DNA of 64,000 bases from Lacihabitans sp. LS3-19 (GTDB lineage Bacteria; Bacteroidota; Bacteroidia; Cytophagales; Spirosomataceae): the NCBI RefSeq assembly GCF_024343575.1, contig NZ_RJUA01000121.1, positions 141,743 to 205,742 of the forward strand, given 5' to 3'. The notes under the pieces were generated by a model, which saw only the letters and a list, made by a program, of their open reading frames with translations, was not told the DNA's origin and did not search any database. Each line of letters opens with the position of its first letter. Positions within the stretch are counted from its first letter, which is position 1. A program made the translations under genes and the position numbers. This document shows positions 44,148 through 54,039 of the stretch, piece by piece.

Positions 44148-47100
44148 ATGAAAAGTAGGTTAATCCCATCAATTTTTTTATTTCTTTTTTTTTCTACTCA
44201 AGGGTTTTGTGTGAGTTTTGAAATATCATCAAAAGTAGAAACTTCAAAAACCAAAAATGCTTTTTTGCTACCCCCAAAGCCTGTTCTTTCTTCTTCTAAT
44301 TATTTAGTTTGTAATCAAGGATCAAGTATTGTATTGACAGTTGGTAATTGTACCGGTACTGTAAATTGGAATTTGGTAGGGGGGAATTTTTCAAATTATG
44401 CCTATTTAACTGGGACTTATACAGCGAACGCCACAATTGTAAGCACAAACAAATATTTTGTTTCGTGTACTGTGAGCGGAGAAACCAGTCCTAATAGCGA
44501 CACCATTACTGTAGATTATAAAAAAGTCAGAATATTACCTCAAGACAACTTGTTATGTATAGGAGGTAGTCTGGAATTAGTTTCTGAGGCTCTTCCTTCA
44601 ACAGATATAACTTCTTACCAGTGGTATTTTAATTATTCACTAGATAATGCTCAGGTTTCAAGTAGTTATTTAGCCAATTCATCAGGGAGTGTATATGTTA
44701 CTGTTACCTATGATGATGGTTGTGTAGCCAATAGCCCAAGTTTTCAAATCGTCAGTAGTGGAGTGCTAAATAGTCCATCAATAGTTGCCTTACAAGATGG
44801 CCCCAACGGTTTACCTCGAAAAATATTCGATAAGCGGTTTGGCGGGAATGGTTATGAAAACGTACAAGATATTGTACAAACGGATAATAAAGGAATTATT
44901 TTAGCGGGTACAATCACTAATGGGTCAACAGGTTTCGATATTTCTCAATCAGGACGAGGTCAATTTGACTATTGGCTAGTAAAAACAGATAGTTTAGGTA
45001 ATAAAGTTTGGGATAAAAGATTTGGTGGGAATTATCAAAATACCTTAAATCAAGTTAGACAAACTTCAAATGGTGATATTTTAGCTTTTGGAGTTTCTAA
45101 TTCTAATATTAGCCACGATAAAACAGTGGGTGTGATTATAGACCCATATAGCGGACCTGTAAATGACATTTGGGTAATTAAAACAGATTCAGAAGGTAAT
45201 AAACTTTGGGATAAAAAGTTTGGAGGAGATGATTATGATGCAGTTTCAAAGGTATTATCCTTACCAAATAATGAATTTTTAATAGCAGGTCAAACTCGAT
45301 CAGGAATATCTGGCACAGTATCACAAAGCTCAAGAGGTGGTTATGATTTTTGGATTTGCAAAATTGATTCAGCTGGAAATCAATTGTGGGATAAAAGATA
45401 TGGTGGATCGGGAAATGATAATTGCAAAAATATTGTAAAAACCCAGGATGGGGGCTTTATTTTGGCGGGAAATTCAAGCTCACCTCAGTCGGGTGATAAA
45501 TCTCAAAATACTATAGGTTATCAAGATATTTGGGTAATAAAAATAGACGAAAACGGAGCGAAAATTTGGGATAAATCTTTTTATGATCAAGATTATCCAA
45601 ATTTAATTGATCTTACTTCAGTGGTTGTTGATAATAATAACGATATTGTATTAGGTGGATATTCTCAAGGAAATGGAACTAAGCTAATAAAAATAGATGA
45701 ATCTGGAAATATAATATGGACAAAATCATTTCAGAATTTAAACTCTTCATCAGGATTGATTCCAAATAATAAAGGAATCTTGTTGCTAGGTAGTCAGCAA
45801 AATAATACCAGTTCTGTTTTTCTTAATTCAATTTCTGGAAGTTCAGATGGATATATTGTTCAACTTGATTCTCTTGGTAATTTGATTTGGAGTAAACTTT
45901 TAGGAGGTGGGAGTTCGGATGGTTTTAATGCATTTATTCAACAAGGAACAGATACAATAATTTTAGGTGGCGGTTCCGATTCGAATTTTTCTGGCGATAA
46001 ATCACAACCAACAAGGGGAAGTGCCGATTATTGGCTGATGAAAGTAAAAATAAAAGAATTGATGTCTTCTCCAGTTGGAATAAGTCCTAGTCAAAATATA
46101 GAATTGGTTGTCGATAACTGTGCTGGTAACGTAACTTGGTCTGGAGCAATATCGGGAATAGGGCATAGTATTTCAGTTATTCCTATTCCTCCAGCAACTT
46201 ATACTGCAGATTGTTCTGCATTTGGTTGCAATACTAATTCAAGTATTTTAATACAACAAAACTGCTCCGATAACTTTGAAGTTGTAATTAAAAATGAATT
46301 AGGTCAAATTATCCTTGATCCCAAAATTTGTGATGGAAGCACATTATTTACATTAGAAGCTTCAAATTGTTTAGGTTCCATTTCTTGGTCAACAGGTCAA
46401 ACTGGCTCAAGTATCTCAGTTTCTCCAATTAGTAGTACATTTTATACTGCTACGTGTTCAGGTACTTCTTGTGCCCCAGTAAATATAATAAAGCAAATCT
46501 TAGCTTTCGAATCACCAATAATAAACTTGATAGGAAATGCTACTTTTTGTGAAGGAGATTCTGTGATTATAAGTGCTATTACAACTAGTATTGGCTATGA
46601 ATTTCTGTGGTACAAAGATGATAGCCCTATTGTCCCAAGTATTACAAGTTCAGTATTGACTGCTAAAACTTCTGGATCATATAATGTTAAAATTTCCAAA
46701 AGCGGTTGTTCAAGTTTTGCTATTTCTCCTATTATTTTAACTTCAAATGCATTACCCAATGCACCAACATTTAATAGCTATGAAGAATTTACTTGTGACG
46801 GTGTTCCAGCAACTTTGACGGCAATGGGATGTGCCGGTGCTATAAGTTGGCCTGGAAACGAAAGTCAGTTTGGTTCAAATGAGATGGCATACGTTTATTT
46901 GAATTGGTCTACACCAGACAGATATATTAAATCTGCTTGTACAGTTAATGGTTGTAAAAGTTTAGAAAGTACTGTTAAGGTATCGATTGGGTCAAATTCG
47001 CTTGGTGAAAACACCAGATATTTATGTAATGGACTTTCTATAACACTTACTTCAAGCGAACTCGGAAATGGTACTTTTAAATGGTACAAGAATAATGTTC

Positions 47101-48986
47101 TAATCAGCGGTTCTAATATTTCAACATTGACTGTTAATCAACCGGGAATTTACAAATCTGAAATTACCTTGGGGAATACCTGCGTATTTGAGTCAAGTGT
47201 TATTGAAGTTATAAATACCGATACGCTTAATATTCCTATGGTAAACTATATAGATACCGCTAGCATTCATAAAGAATATCTGTTGAAAATATGGGATAAG
47301 ACATTAGGTGGAAACGGGAGCAGTTATTCAAATAAAATCATTAAAACTTCTGACAATTATTTTTTAATTATTGGAACAACATTCGTAAATGCAAATGGGA
47401 ATCTTGCGACAGTAAATAAAGGCTTATCAGATATTTTGATAACAAAAATAGACTCTCTTGGCAATATAATTTGGGAAAAACAATTTGGGACTTCATGGTA
47501 TGATGAAGGCTATTCTGCTGAGTTAACTAGTGATGGAGGTATACTAATATTGGGAACATCTTTTAACTTAAATGATGGAGATAAAACAGCCAATTCATTA
47601 GGTTTTAGAGATTTTTGGGTAATAAAAATTGATAATTCTGGTAACAAAATTTGGGATAAAGTTTATGGTACTCCTGATGATGAGGATTTTCCAGTTTTAT
47701 TGAAAACTGCGGATGGTAATTTTATTATTGGTGGAGTTCAAAAGCCATATAATAGTTCTACTATTTCTAAATATAAAATTTATAAAATAGATGAAATTGG
47801 TAATGTGCTCTGGGATAAGACATTTACAGGAGGAGGTGTAGATAACATAAAGTCGATTATAAATACTATTGATGGCGGGTATTTAATAGGTGGTATTTCT
47901 AGAAATCCGATCATAGGTTTTGATAGAACAGATCCTAGTCAAGGACAATCTGATGTTTGGTTGATAAAAACAGATGTTGATGGAAATGTACATTGGGATA
48001 AATCTTATGGTGGAAATGGTTATGAGGGAAATGTTATTATTAAACAAGATATCGATTCTAGCTACTATTTTGTTTCGACTTCAACCAGCGGCATAAGTGG
48101 ACATAAAACCAAATCGAATTATGGTCAGAATGACTTTTGGGTTGTAAAATTAGATTCATTGGGTGGTTTTCTTTGGGACCAAAATTATGGTGGCTCAGAT
48201 AATGAAATTTTAGGAAGTTTTGCATTGATTTCGAAAAATCATATTTTAATTGGAGGTGGCACATCTTCGCCAGTATCAAACGATATAATTGAGGAACCTT
48301 TTGGATTGCCAGGTTATTTTAATCCTGATGTTTTAATAATGGATATAAATACGGAAAATGGCATTGTTGAATTTCAGAAAAGGATTGGAGGTACTGATTA
48401 TGAAAATTTGAACGATATTTTCTTAGAAAATAATAATATTTATTTTACGGGTTCTTCTTCATCTTTAAAAAATGTTGGTAAAAATGCAAATTCATATTCT
48501 CCAGGTTCTGATTTTTGGTTTGGAAAAATTATTAAAACAAAACCAGTAAATGATAGTTTGAAAATAGAAGTTTTACTTGGACAAAGTGTGAAAATTTTTG
48601 CCACCGATTGCCCAGGCCAAGTAACCTGGTCTAATTCTTCAAATGGTGACTTTATATCGGTAAGTCCAACTGAAAATACAACCTACAGTGTATCTTGTGA
48701 TTATAGTAATTGTACTGTTACAAATTCTGTTTTGGTAAAAGTGATTACTTGTGGAATAAATGTAGCATTAACGAATTTAGATGATGTTAATTCTGGTTCT
48801 TCGGCAAACCCTTCAATATTTAGAGCGTACAATAAAATTCAAGCTAAAAATCAAATTGGTAGTAATGGTCAAAATGGTTCTGCAAAGTTTGTGGTAGGGA
48901 AATCTATAGTATTAGAGCCTGGATTTAAAGTTGAGAAAGGAAGCGGTTTTCAAACAAAATTATCAAGCGATCCTTGCAATGAATAA
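44148..48986 (+). CDS. Very large secreted protein with two propeller-like repeat blocks
   Basis: This 1612-residue secreted protein starts with a signal peptide (KSRLIPSIFLFLFFSTQGFC). Ig-like segments alternate with two blocks of repeats. Each repeat carries a KIDSxGNxxWDKxxGG-like unit, with a following block such as GGFILAGNSSSPQSGDKS. Block one covers about residues 225-640 and block two about 1040-1470, each with about six copies, which suggests two beta-propellers. Near the C-terminus are a Cys-rich Ig-like segment and the GxxVxL..GF signature region (KSIVLEPGFKVEKGSGFQTK) of the '3-coathanger stack' tails seen on Bacteroidota exported proteins. Binding or surface attachment is likely (inference). 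Confidence 0.85.
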   Translation: MKSRLIPSIFLFLFFSTQGFCVSFEISSKVETSKTKNAFLLPPKPVLSSSNYLVCNQGSSIVLTVGNCTGTVNWNLVGGNFSNYAYLTGTYTANATIVSTNKYFVSCTVSGETSPNSDTITVDYKKVRILPQDNLLCIGGSLELVSEALPSTDITSYQWYFNYSLDNAQVSSSYLANSSGSVYVTVTYDDGCVANSPSFQIVSSGVLNSPSIVALQDGPNGLPRKIFDKRFGGNGYENVQDIVQTDNKGIILAGTITNGSTGFDISQSGRGQFDYWLVKTDSLGNKVWDKRFGGNYQNTLNQVRQTSNGDILAFGVSNSNISHDKTVGVIIDPYSGPVNDIWVIKTDSEGNKLWDKKFGGDDYDAVSKVLSLPNNEFLIAGQTRSGISGTVSQSSRGGYDFWICKIDSAGNQLWDKRYGGSGNDNCKNIVKTQDGGFILAGNSSSPQSGDKSQNTIGYQDIWVIKIDENGAKIWDKSFYDQDYPNLIDLTSVVVDNNNDIVLGGYSQGNGTKLIKIDESGNIIWTKSFQNLNSSSGLIPNNKGILLLGSQQNNTSSVFLNSISGSSDGYIVQLDSLGNLIWSKLLGGGSSDGFNAFIQQGTDTIILGGGSDSNFSGDKSQPTRGSADYWLMKVKIKELMSSPVGISPSQNIELVVDNCAGNVTWSGAISGIGHSISVIPIPPATYTADCSAFGCNTNSSILIQQNCSDNFEVVIKNELGQIILDPKICDGSTLFTLEASNCLGSISWSTGQTGSSISVSPISSTFYTATCSGTSCAPVNIIKQILAFESPIINLIGNATFCEGDSVIISAITTSIGYEFLWYKDDSPIVPSITSSVLTAKTSGSYNVKISKSGCSSFAISPIILTSNALPNAPTFNSYEEFTCDGVPATLTAMGCAGAISWPGNESQFGSNEMAYVYLNWSTPDRYIKSACTVNGCKSLESTVKVSIGSNSLGENTRYLCNGLSITLTSSELGNGTFKWYKNNVLISGSNISTLTVNQPGIYKSEITLGNTCVFESSVIEVINTDTLNIPMVNYIDTASIHKEYLLKIWDKTLGGNGSSYSNKIIKTSDNYFLIIGTTFVNANGNLATVNKGLSDILITKIDSLGNIIWEKQFGTSWYDEGYSAELTSDGGILILGTSFNLNDGDKTANSLGFRDFWVIKIDNSGNKIWDKVYGTPDDEDFPVLLKTADGNFIIGGVQKPYNSSTISKYKIYKIDEIGNVLWDKTFTGGGVDNIKSIINTIDGGYLIGGISRNPIIGFDRTDPSQGQSDVWLIKTDVDGNVHWDKSYGGNGYEGNVIIKQDIDSSYYFVSTSTSGISGHKTKSNYGQNDFWVVKLDSLGGFLWDQNYGGSDNEILGSFALISKNHILIGGGTSSPVSNDIIEEPFGLPGYFNPDVLIMDINTENGIVEFQKRIGGTDYENLNDIFLENNNIYFTGSSSSLKNVGKNANSYSPGSDFWFGKIIKTKPVNDSLKIEVLLGQSVKIFATDCPGQVTWSNSSNGDFISVSPTENTTYSVSCDYSNCTVTNSVLVKVITCGINVALTNLDDVNSGSSANPSIFRAYNKIQAKNQIGSNGQNGSAKFVVGKSIVLEPGFKVEKGSGFQTKLSSDPCNE

Positions 48987-49089
48987 GGAACTTAATTTAA
49001 GGTTTTCTTTAAAAACTGTTTCCATTTCAAGTTGGTGAATATGCCAAACAGAATAAATAATGAGTTGAGGAATAAAAGTGTTTGTCTTC

Positions 49090-49809
49090 TCACCCCTCCA
49101 ACTGCCTCAAATACAACTGAATAGTATTCTCGAGTCCATAGTATAAGGCATCACAAATCAGTGCATGGCCGATGGATACTTCAAGTAATCCGGGGATATT
49201 TTGGTAGAAATATTTTAGATTTTCTAAGCTTAAATCATGGCCGGCATTTATGCCTAAACCCACCTTTTGGGCCATTTCTGCTGCTTTTATAAATGCTCCA
49301 ATGGCTTTTTCAGGACTTTCTGAGTATTCTTTTGCGTAAGATTCTGTATATAATTCTATTCTGTCAGTCCCGGTTTCCGCTGCTGCTTCTACCATTTCAG
49401 TGTTGGCATCTACAAATATCGAAACTCTGATGCCTTCTGATTTATAGATATTTACGATTTCTTTAAGCTTGGTTTTGTGCGTAATGGTGTCCCAGCCTGC
49501 GTTTGAAGTGATAGCACCCAAAGTATCAGGAACCAAAGTGACTTGCTCTGGTTTTACAGCTAAAACCACCTCTTGGAATCTTCCTTCTGTCGGATTACCC
49601 TCAATATTGTATTCGTTTACCACGACTTTTTTCAAATCAAATACATCTTGATATCTAATATGTCGCTCATCTGGTCTTGGATGAATCGTGATGCCTTGAG
49701 CTCCAAAAAGCTCACAATCAATTGCGGTTTTTACCAAATCTGGCATATTTCCGCCTCTTGAATTTCTTAATGTGGCAATTTTGTTGATATTGACCGATAA
49801 TTTTGTCAT
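49090..49809 (-). CDS. pdxJ: Pyridoxine 5'-phosphate synthase
   Basis: PdxJ condenses 1-deoxyxylulose 5-phosphate and aminoacetone 3-phosphate to pyridoxine 5'-phosphate. The 239-residue TIM-barrel protein has LSVNINKIATLRNSRGG at the start, ITIHPRPDERHI, VTLVPDTLGAITS and LGINAGHDLSLENLKYF, the family signatures. It shows the DXP-dependent vitamin B6 pathway. The gene faces the YqeY-like gene divergently. Confidence 0.94.
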   Translation of the reverse strand: MTKLSVNINKIATLRNSRGGNMPDLVKTAIDCELFGAQGITIHPRPDERHIRYQDVFDLKKVVVNEYNIEGNPTEGRFQEVVLAVKPEQVTLVPDTLGAITSNAGWDTITHKTKLKEIVNIYKSEGIRVSIFVDANTEMVEAAAETGTDRIELYTESYAKEYSESPEKAIGAFIKAAEMAQKVGLGINAGHDLSLENLKYFYQNIPGLLEVSIGHALICDALYYGLENTIQLYLRQLEG

Positions 49810-49831
49810 TTTTGTATTCTCATTGATGTTC

Positions 49832-49839
49832 CAAAATTA
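49832..49839 (-). promoter_or_regulatory. -7 promoter element of pdxJ
   Basis: TAATTTTG on the minus strand lies 23 bases before the ATG at 49809. Matches TAnnTTTG. Confidence 0.5.
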
Positions 49840-49890
49840 CTATTTTTATTTTGGAATGATTTTTAAAAACAACAATAAATATTCAAAAAA

Positions 49891-50340
49891 ATGTCATTAA
49901 AAACGCAAATAGACGCAGATATTAAAGCTGCCATGTTAGCAAGAGATTCAGCTAAATTATTGGCTTTGAGAGATATAAAAAAGGTAATTTTGATAGAAGA
50001 AACCAAGCCAGGAGCTGAAGGATTGACCGAAGCTGACGAAATGCGAATTCTTCAAAAAGCCGTAAAACAACGTAAAGACTCTGCTGAAATCTATAAAACA
50101 CAAAACAGACCTGAACTTTTAGAGAAAGAATTGGCAGAAATAGCTATCATCGAGACTTATTTGCCAGCTGCTATGTCAGCGGAGGAGTTAAAAACTATTA
50201 TTCAGGGTATTATTGCTAAAGTTGGAGCATCAGCACCTTCTGATATGGGAAAAGTGATGGGCGTAGCAAGCAAAGAATTAGCTGGAAAAGCAGAAGGAAG
50301 GGCGATTTCGGAGATGGTAAAAAGTCTTTTGGCTCAGTAA
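49891..50340 (+). CDS. GatB/YqeY domain protein
   Basis: This 149-residue helical protein matches the YqeY family, homologous to the tail domain of GatB. Signatures are SLKTQIDADIKAAMLARDS at the start, LRDIKKVILIEETK, and a KVMGVASKELAGKAEGRAIS end. YqeY may influence tRNA-linked amidation but its exact role is not established. It is followed three bases later by cvpA. Confidence 0.9.
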   Translation: MSLKTQIDADIKAAMLARDSAKLLALRDIKKVILIEETKPGAEGLTEADEMRILQKAVKQRKDSAEIYKTQNRPELLEKELAEIAIIETYLPAAMSAEELKTIIQGIIAKVGASAPSDMGKVMGVASKELAGKAEGRAISEMVKSLLAQ

Positions 50341-50343
50341 TAT

Positions 50344-50880
50344 ATGGCGGTAATAGACCTCATATTATTGGTTCCGGTTTTGATAGGAGCATTCAATGGT
50401 TACAAAAAAGGACTATTGATGGAAATATTTGGTATTGCCGCATTTGTGGGTGCGATAGTGATTGGATTTAAGTTTCTGAGTTTGGGAGCTGCTTTTCTGG
50501 AAAATATTTTCGGAAAAGAAAACTTGGTCACTATCTCACCTTACATAAGCTTTTTTGTGGTTTTTTTACCTACACTTTTTTTGATTCGTAAAGTTGGTTG
50601 GTTAATGCGTAAAGCAGTTAGGTTGACTTTTTTGGGTACATTGGACGGACTTTTTGGAGCTCTTTTGGGAGGAATGACTGCATTGTTTGGTGTTTCTATT
50701 TTTCTTTGGATTTTTTCCAAAACTGGCTTAAGCCTGCCAGATAAATGGATGAAAGACAATCAATATTTTGAGTTTGCACAGCGTTTTGCACCTAATATTA
50801 TTTCAAAAATTTCGGACTGGATTCCAGGCGGAAACTGGGTGGAGTATTTAGGTGACCTGAAATCCAAATTGATGGAATAA
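50344..50880 (+). CDS. CvpA family membrane protein
   Basis: This 178-residue protein has four or so membrane helices, with VIDLILLVPVLIGAFNGYKK at the N-terminus as in CvpA (colicin V production protein). The family is linked in other bacteria to envelope homeostasis and purine operons, but its role is unclear. It follows the YqeY-like gene immediately, and the stop is adjacent to that of the next, convergent gene. Confidence 0.88.
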   Translation: MAVIDLILLVPVLIGAFNGYKKGLLMEIFGIAAFVGAIVIGFKFLSLGAAFLENIFGKENLVTISPYISFFVVFLPTLFLIRKVGWLMRKAVRLTFLGTLDGLFGALLGGMTALFGVSIFLWIFSKTGLSLPDKWMKDNQYFEFAQRFAPNIISKISDWIPGGNWVEYLGDLKSKLME

Positions 50881-51351
50881 TTATTGGTTTTTTAAGATTT
50901 CTTCTACTTTGTAGGTTTCAAAAGCACTCTTAATTTGTGTTTCCTCAGTGGTTTCTTTGAAGAACTGGTAACTCGGAGCTAATATTGGAACAACTTTTTC
51001 TATCGAAATTACGATTATCTCTTTGAAAGAAAATTTTTCTGAATATTTTTCAATTATTCTTGATTCCATCTCCGTAAAATCCTCATTTTCTTTTGTATAT
51101 ATTTCTGCTGAACCATTGATTTTTAGCCCTTTTTGAGTAAAAATGTTTATTGCACTTAAACATATTTTTGGGTTGGTTTTAATATTTTTTACAGTTTGAG
51201 GACTTGCAATATTGGCAACGATTATGGTGTTCTCATCCCAAATCAAAAACATTTCTTTAGGCGAAACATTTGGTTGATTTTGACTGTCAGTCGTTGCCAG
51301 CCAAAGTAGAACGCAGTCTTTTAGTAAAGTTTGGTTTTCTTTCGATAGCAT
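50881..51351 (-). CDS. Pyridoxamine 5'-phosphate oxidase-like flavin-binding protein
   Basis: This 156-residue protein has the split-barrel fold pattern of the PNPOx-like superfamily (LLWLATTDSQNQPNVSPKEM, then TIIVANIASPQTVKNIKTNP, then KGLKINGSAEIYTKEN). Members bind FMN or F420 and reduce various substrates, or only bind heme. The substrate is unknown. It has no signal peptide. Confidence 0.85.
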   Translation of the reverse strand: MLSKENQTLLKDCVLLWLATTDSQNQPNVSPKEMFLIWDENTIIVANIASPQTVKNIKTNPKICLSAINIFTQKGLKINGSAEIYTKENEDFTEMESRIIEKYSEKFSFKEIIVISIEKVVPILAPSYQFFKETTEETQIKSAFETYKVEEILKNQ

Positions 51352-51381
51352 AAATTTGGTTTTCTCTTTTCAAAATTAAAT

Positions 51382-51412
51382 AAAAAAACCTCAACACGAA
51401 TGCTGAGGTTTT
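51382..51412 (-). terminator. Terminator after the YugP-like metallopeptidase gene
   Basis: AAAACCTCA (51385-51393) pairs with TGAGGTTTT (51404-51412), and a T-run follows on the minus strand (complement of 51382-51388). Confidence 0.85.
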
Positions 51413-51432
51413 GCTTCGAAAACTAAAATATA

Positions 51433-52134
51433 TTAGTCGTCTCTTCTTCCTAAAAATATCATTACATAATACATAAGGTTGGCTATTGCAGCTAATGCAG
51501 CAACTAAATAGGTTCTTGCTGCCCATTTAAGTGCGTCTGCTGCCATTGCATGTTCGCTTTGATTTACTACATTACGGGTAGTCATCCAAGCCAATGCTCT
51601 ATTACTTGCGTCATATTCTACAGGTAAAGTAATCAAACTAAATGCGGTGATAGCAGCATTTGCAGCAATTAGAACAATCAATAATATATTCCCAATTCCA
51701 CTACCTTGTGAAAGCATGTAGATACCACCAAACATTAAAAACATATTTAACATACCCATAACCTTAGAGGCCACATTAACAGCAGGAACCATCGCTGAAC
51801 GCATTTTTAATGCAGCATATGCTGTAGCGTGTTGGACTGCGTGACCACACTCATGAGCTGCGACAGCTGCTGCTGAAACGCTTCTACCGTGGTAAACATC
51901 TGAGCTTAAGTTAACTGTTTTGTCTAATGGATTGTAATGGTCTGTCAATTGTCCTTCAACGTGTGTGATTTTTACATCATAAATATTGTTGTCGTTCAAC
52001 ATCTTTTGTGCTATTTCTGCACCACTAAGTCCATTCGAGAGACCAACTTTTGAGTATTCTGCAAATTTACTTTTCAGTCTGTTGCTAACAAACATACCGA
52101 TTAGCATAAAAATTACTCCAATTACTATAATCAT
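51433..52134 (-). CDS. YugP-like zinc metallopeptidase
   Basis: This 233-residue membrane protein belongs to the zinc peptidase family exemplified by Bacillus YugP. It has an N-terminal membrane helix, the zinc motif HECGH (94-98) within AVAAHECGHAVQHATAYAAL, then two further hydrophobic segments, and a final stretch. The substrate is unknown. It has a full promoter and its own terminator, so it forms a single unit. Confidence 0.88.
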   Translation of the reverse strand: MIIVIGVIFMLIGMFVSNRLKSKFAEYSKVGLSNGLSGAEIAQKMLNDNNIYDVKITHVEGQLTDHYNPLDKTVNLSSDVYHGRSVSAAAVAAHECGHAVQHATAYAALKMRSAMVPAVNVASKVMGMLNMFLMFGGIYMLSQGSGIGNILLIVLIAANAAITAFSLITLPVEYDASNRALAWMTTRNVVNQSEHAMAADALKWAARTYLVAALAAIANLMYYVMIFLGRRDD

Positions 52135-52184
52135 CTTTTTATTAAATTTATGTTATTTCAAATTAATATACTTTAGACAAAAAA

Positions 52185-52215
52185 CAAAGATATAGGTAAC
52201 AGGGTTTCAATGCAA
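52185..52215 (-). promoter_or_regulatory. Promoter of the YugP-like metallopeptidase gene
   Basis: On the minus strand, TTG (complement of 52213-52215) is separated by 20 bases from TATCTTTG (52185-52192), a good -33/-7 match. It implies a leader of about 45 bases before the ATG at 52134. Confidence 0.65.
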
Positions 52216-52297
52216 TTAGATTTTTAGGATAAACGGATAAACTTGGATTTATAGGTTTGATTTTTCATTATGAAAATTTTCCAAAGCTAATGAAATC

Positions 52298-52332
52298 AAA
52301 AAGGCACCAAATTATTAATTCGATGCCTTTTT
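52298..52332 (-). terminator. Terminator after pntB
   Basis: AAAAAGGCA (52298-52306) pairs with TGCCTTTTT (52324-52332), a 9-bp stem with T's on both sides. It lies just after the pntB stop. Confidence 0.82.
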
Positions 52333-52355
52333 TAGAATTAGGTTAAATCGTTTGA

Positions 52356-53744
52356 TTACATATCTTTCAATTCACCAACAACTTTGGTTATTGTTTGTTT
52401 TGCGTCTCCGAACAACATTAAGCAGTTTGGATAGCCAAATAGCTCATTTTCAACGCCGGCGTATCCTTTACCCATACTTCTTTTGCTGACTATCACCGTT
52501 CTGGCCTTGTCTGCATTTAATATTGGCATACCGTATATTGGACTTTGAGGATTGCTTCTGGCCGCAGGGTTTACCACGTCATTTGCTCCGACTATAAACA
52601 CCAGGTCAGTATTTGCAAAATCGTCATTTATTTCGTCCATTTCTATCAGTTTATCATAAGGCACATTGGCCTCGGCCAAAAGAACGTTCATGTGGCCAGG
52701 CATACGTCCAGCCACGGGGTGAATAGCAAACCTGAAATCGATATTTCGTTTTTCGCATTGCTCACTTAATTCTCTGATAATGTGCTGAGCTTGAGCCACC
52801 GCCATACCATAACCAGGTACAACTATAACAGAAGAAGCAGAGTCAAAAAGCATCGCAGCTTCTTCTACACCAACTTCTTTTACAACAATATCAGATCCTT
52901 CAGCTGTAGGGCCCCCACCTGAAGTTGCCCCAAATCCACCTAATAATACGCTAATAAGAGAGCGGTTCATAGCTTTACACATAATATTGGTTAGGATAAT
53001 TCCAGACGCACCAACTAAAGCTCCAGCCACGATTAACACGTTGTTGTTCAACACAAAACCAGTGGTACAAGCCGCCATACCTGAGTAGGAGTTAAGTAAA
53101 GAAATCACTACTGGCATATCCGCTCCACCGATAGGAATAACAGTAAGAATACCCAAAAGGAATGAAATAACAACAAGGCCAACGATGTAGGTAGGGTCAA
53201 CTTGATACATAACCGCAAAAACAGAAAGTACCACAGAGACAATGAATAAAATTAGATTTAAAGGGTGTTGACCTTTGAAAGTAATTGCATTACCATTGAC
53301 TTTGCCAGAAAGTTTGCCCCAAGCAACAAGCGAACCTGTGAATGTGATTCCGCCAATAAACACACTTAAAATGATACTGATTGCAGTAATTATGTCTACA
53401 TCTACCATTTTTTCTTGGGTTTTTAACCAATAGTCAGATGAAGCTACTGCTACAGAGGCGAGACCTCCAAAACCATTAAAAAGTGCCACCATTTCTGGCA
53501 TTTGGGTCATTTCTACTTTATAAGCAATGTATAAACCAATGGCTCCGCCAACAACCATGCATATCAAAATATCAACAAGTGTAATGGCTTCTACTTGAAC
53601 AACTGTTGCCAAAATGGCGATAAGCATACCAACTGCTGAAAGTTGGTTTCCTTTTCTTGCTTCTGATGTTTTATTGAGTTTTTTAATACCAATAATAAAC
53701 AATACAGAAGAAACTAAATAGGCTATTTGTATATAAATATTCAT
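52356..53744 (-). CDS. pntB: NAD(P) transhydrogenase subunit beta
   Basis: PntB is the membrane and NADP(H)-binding subunit of the proton-translocating transhydrogenase. The 462-residue protein has about nine membrane helices in the first 260 residues, then the NADP domain with VVPGYGMAVAQAQH, FAIHPVAGRMPGHMNVLLAE and VFIVGANDVVNPAARS, ending LFGDAKQTITKVV. It is the last gene of pntA1-pntA2-pntB and follows pntA2 by 3 bases. The enzyme uses proton motive force to make NADPH. Confidence 0.95.
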   Translation of the reverse strand: MNIYIQIAYLVSSVLFIIGIKKLNKTSEARKGNQLSAVGMLIAILATVVQVEAITLVDILICMVVGGAIGLYIAYKVEMTQMPEMVALFNGFGGLASVAVASSDYWLKTQEKMVDVDIITAISIILSVFIGGITFTGSLVAWGKLSGKVNGNAITFKGQHPLNLILFIVSVVLSVFAVMYQVDPTYIVGLVVISFLLGILTVIPIGGADMPVVISLLNSYSGMAACTTGFVLNNNVLIVAGALVGASGIILTNIMCKAMNRSLISVLLGGFGATSGGGPTAEGSDIVVKEVGVEEAAMLFDSASSVIVVPGYGMAVAQAQHIIRELSEQCEKRNIDFRFAIHPVAGRMPGHMNVLLAEANVPYDKLIEMDEINDDFANTDLVFIVGANDVVNPAARSNPQSPIYGMPILNADKARTVIVSKRSMGKGYAGVENELFGYPNCLMLFGDAKQTITKVVGELKDM

Positions 53745-53747
53745 CTT

Positions 53748-54035
53748 TTATTTCTTTTTAAACATTTTCAACATCCTGTCTGTCACTGCATATCCACCAG
53801 CAACATTTATTGTGGCTAAAATCAATGCTCCCATGCCTAACCATTTACTAAAAGCAGTATAACCCAATTCGTTGGTTGCTAAAATAGCCCCAACTATAGT
53901 GATACCAGAAATAGCGTTTGAGCCTGACATCAATGGCGTATGTAAAGTTGGAGGAACTTTTGCGATAAGTTCAAAGCCTAAATAACTGGCCAATACCAAT
54001 ACATACAAGAGTAGTATTAATCCTTCTAAGTTCAT
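53748..54035 (-). CDS. NAD(P) transhydrogenase subunit alpha 2
   Basis: This 95-residue protein is the separate membrane part of the alpha subunit (PntA2/PntAB), with about three hydrophobic segments (LLYVLVLASYLGFELIAKV and GSNAISGITIVGAILATNEL). The three-subunit layout is common in Bacteroidota and alphaproteobacteria. It lies between pntA1 and pntB. Confidence 0.92.
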   Translation of the reverse strand: MNLEGLILLLYVLVLASYLGFELIAKVPPTLHTPLMSGSNAISGITIVGAILATNELGYTAFSKWLGMGALILATINVAGGYAVTDRMLKMFKKK

Positions 54036-54039
54036 ATTT

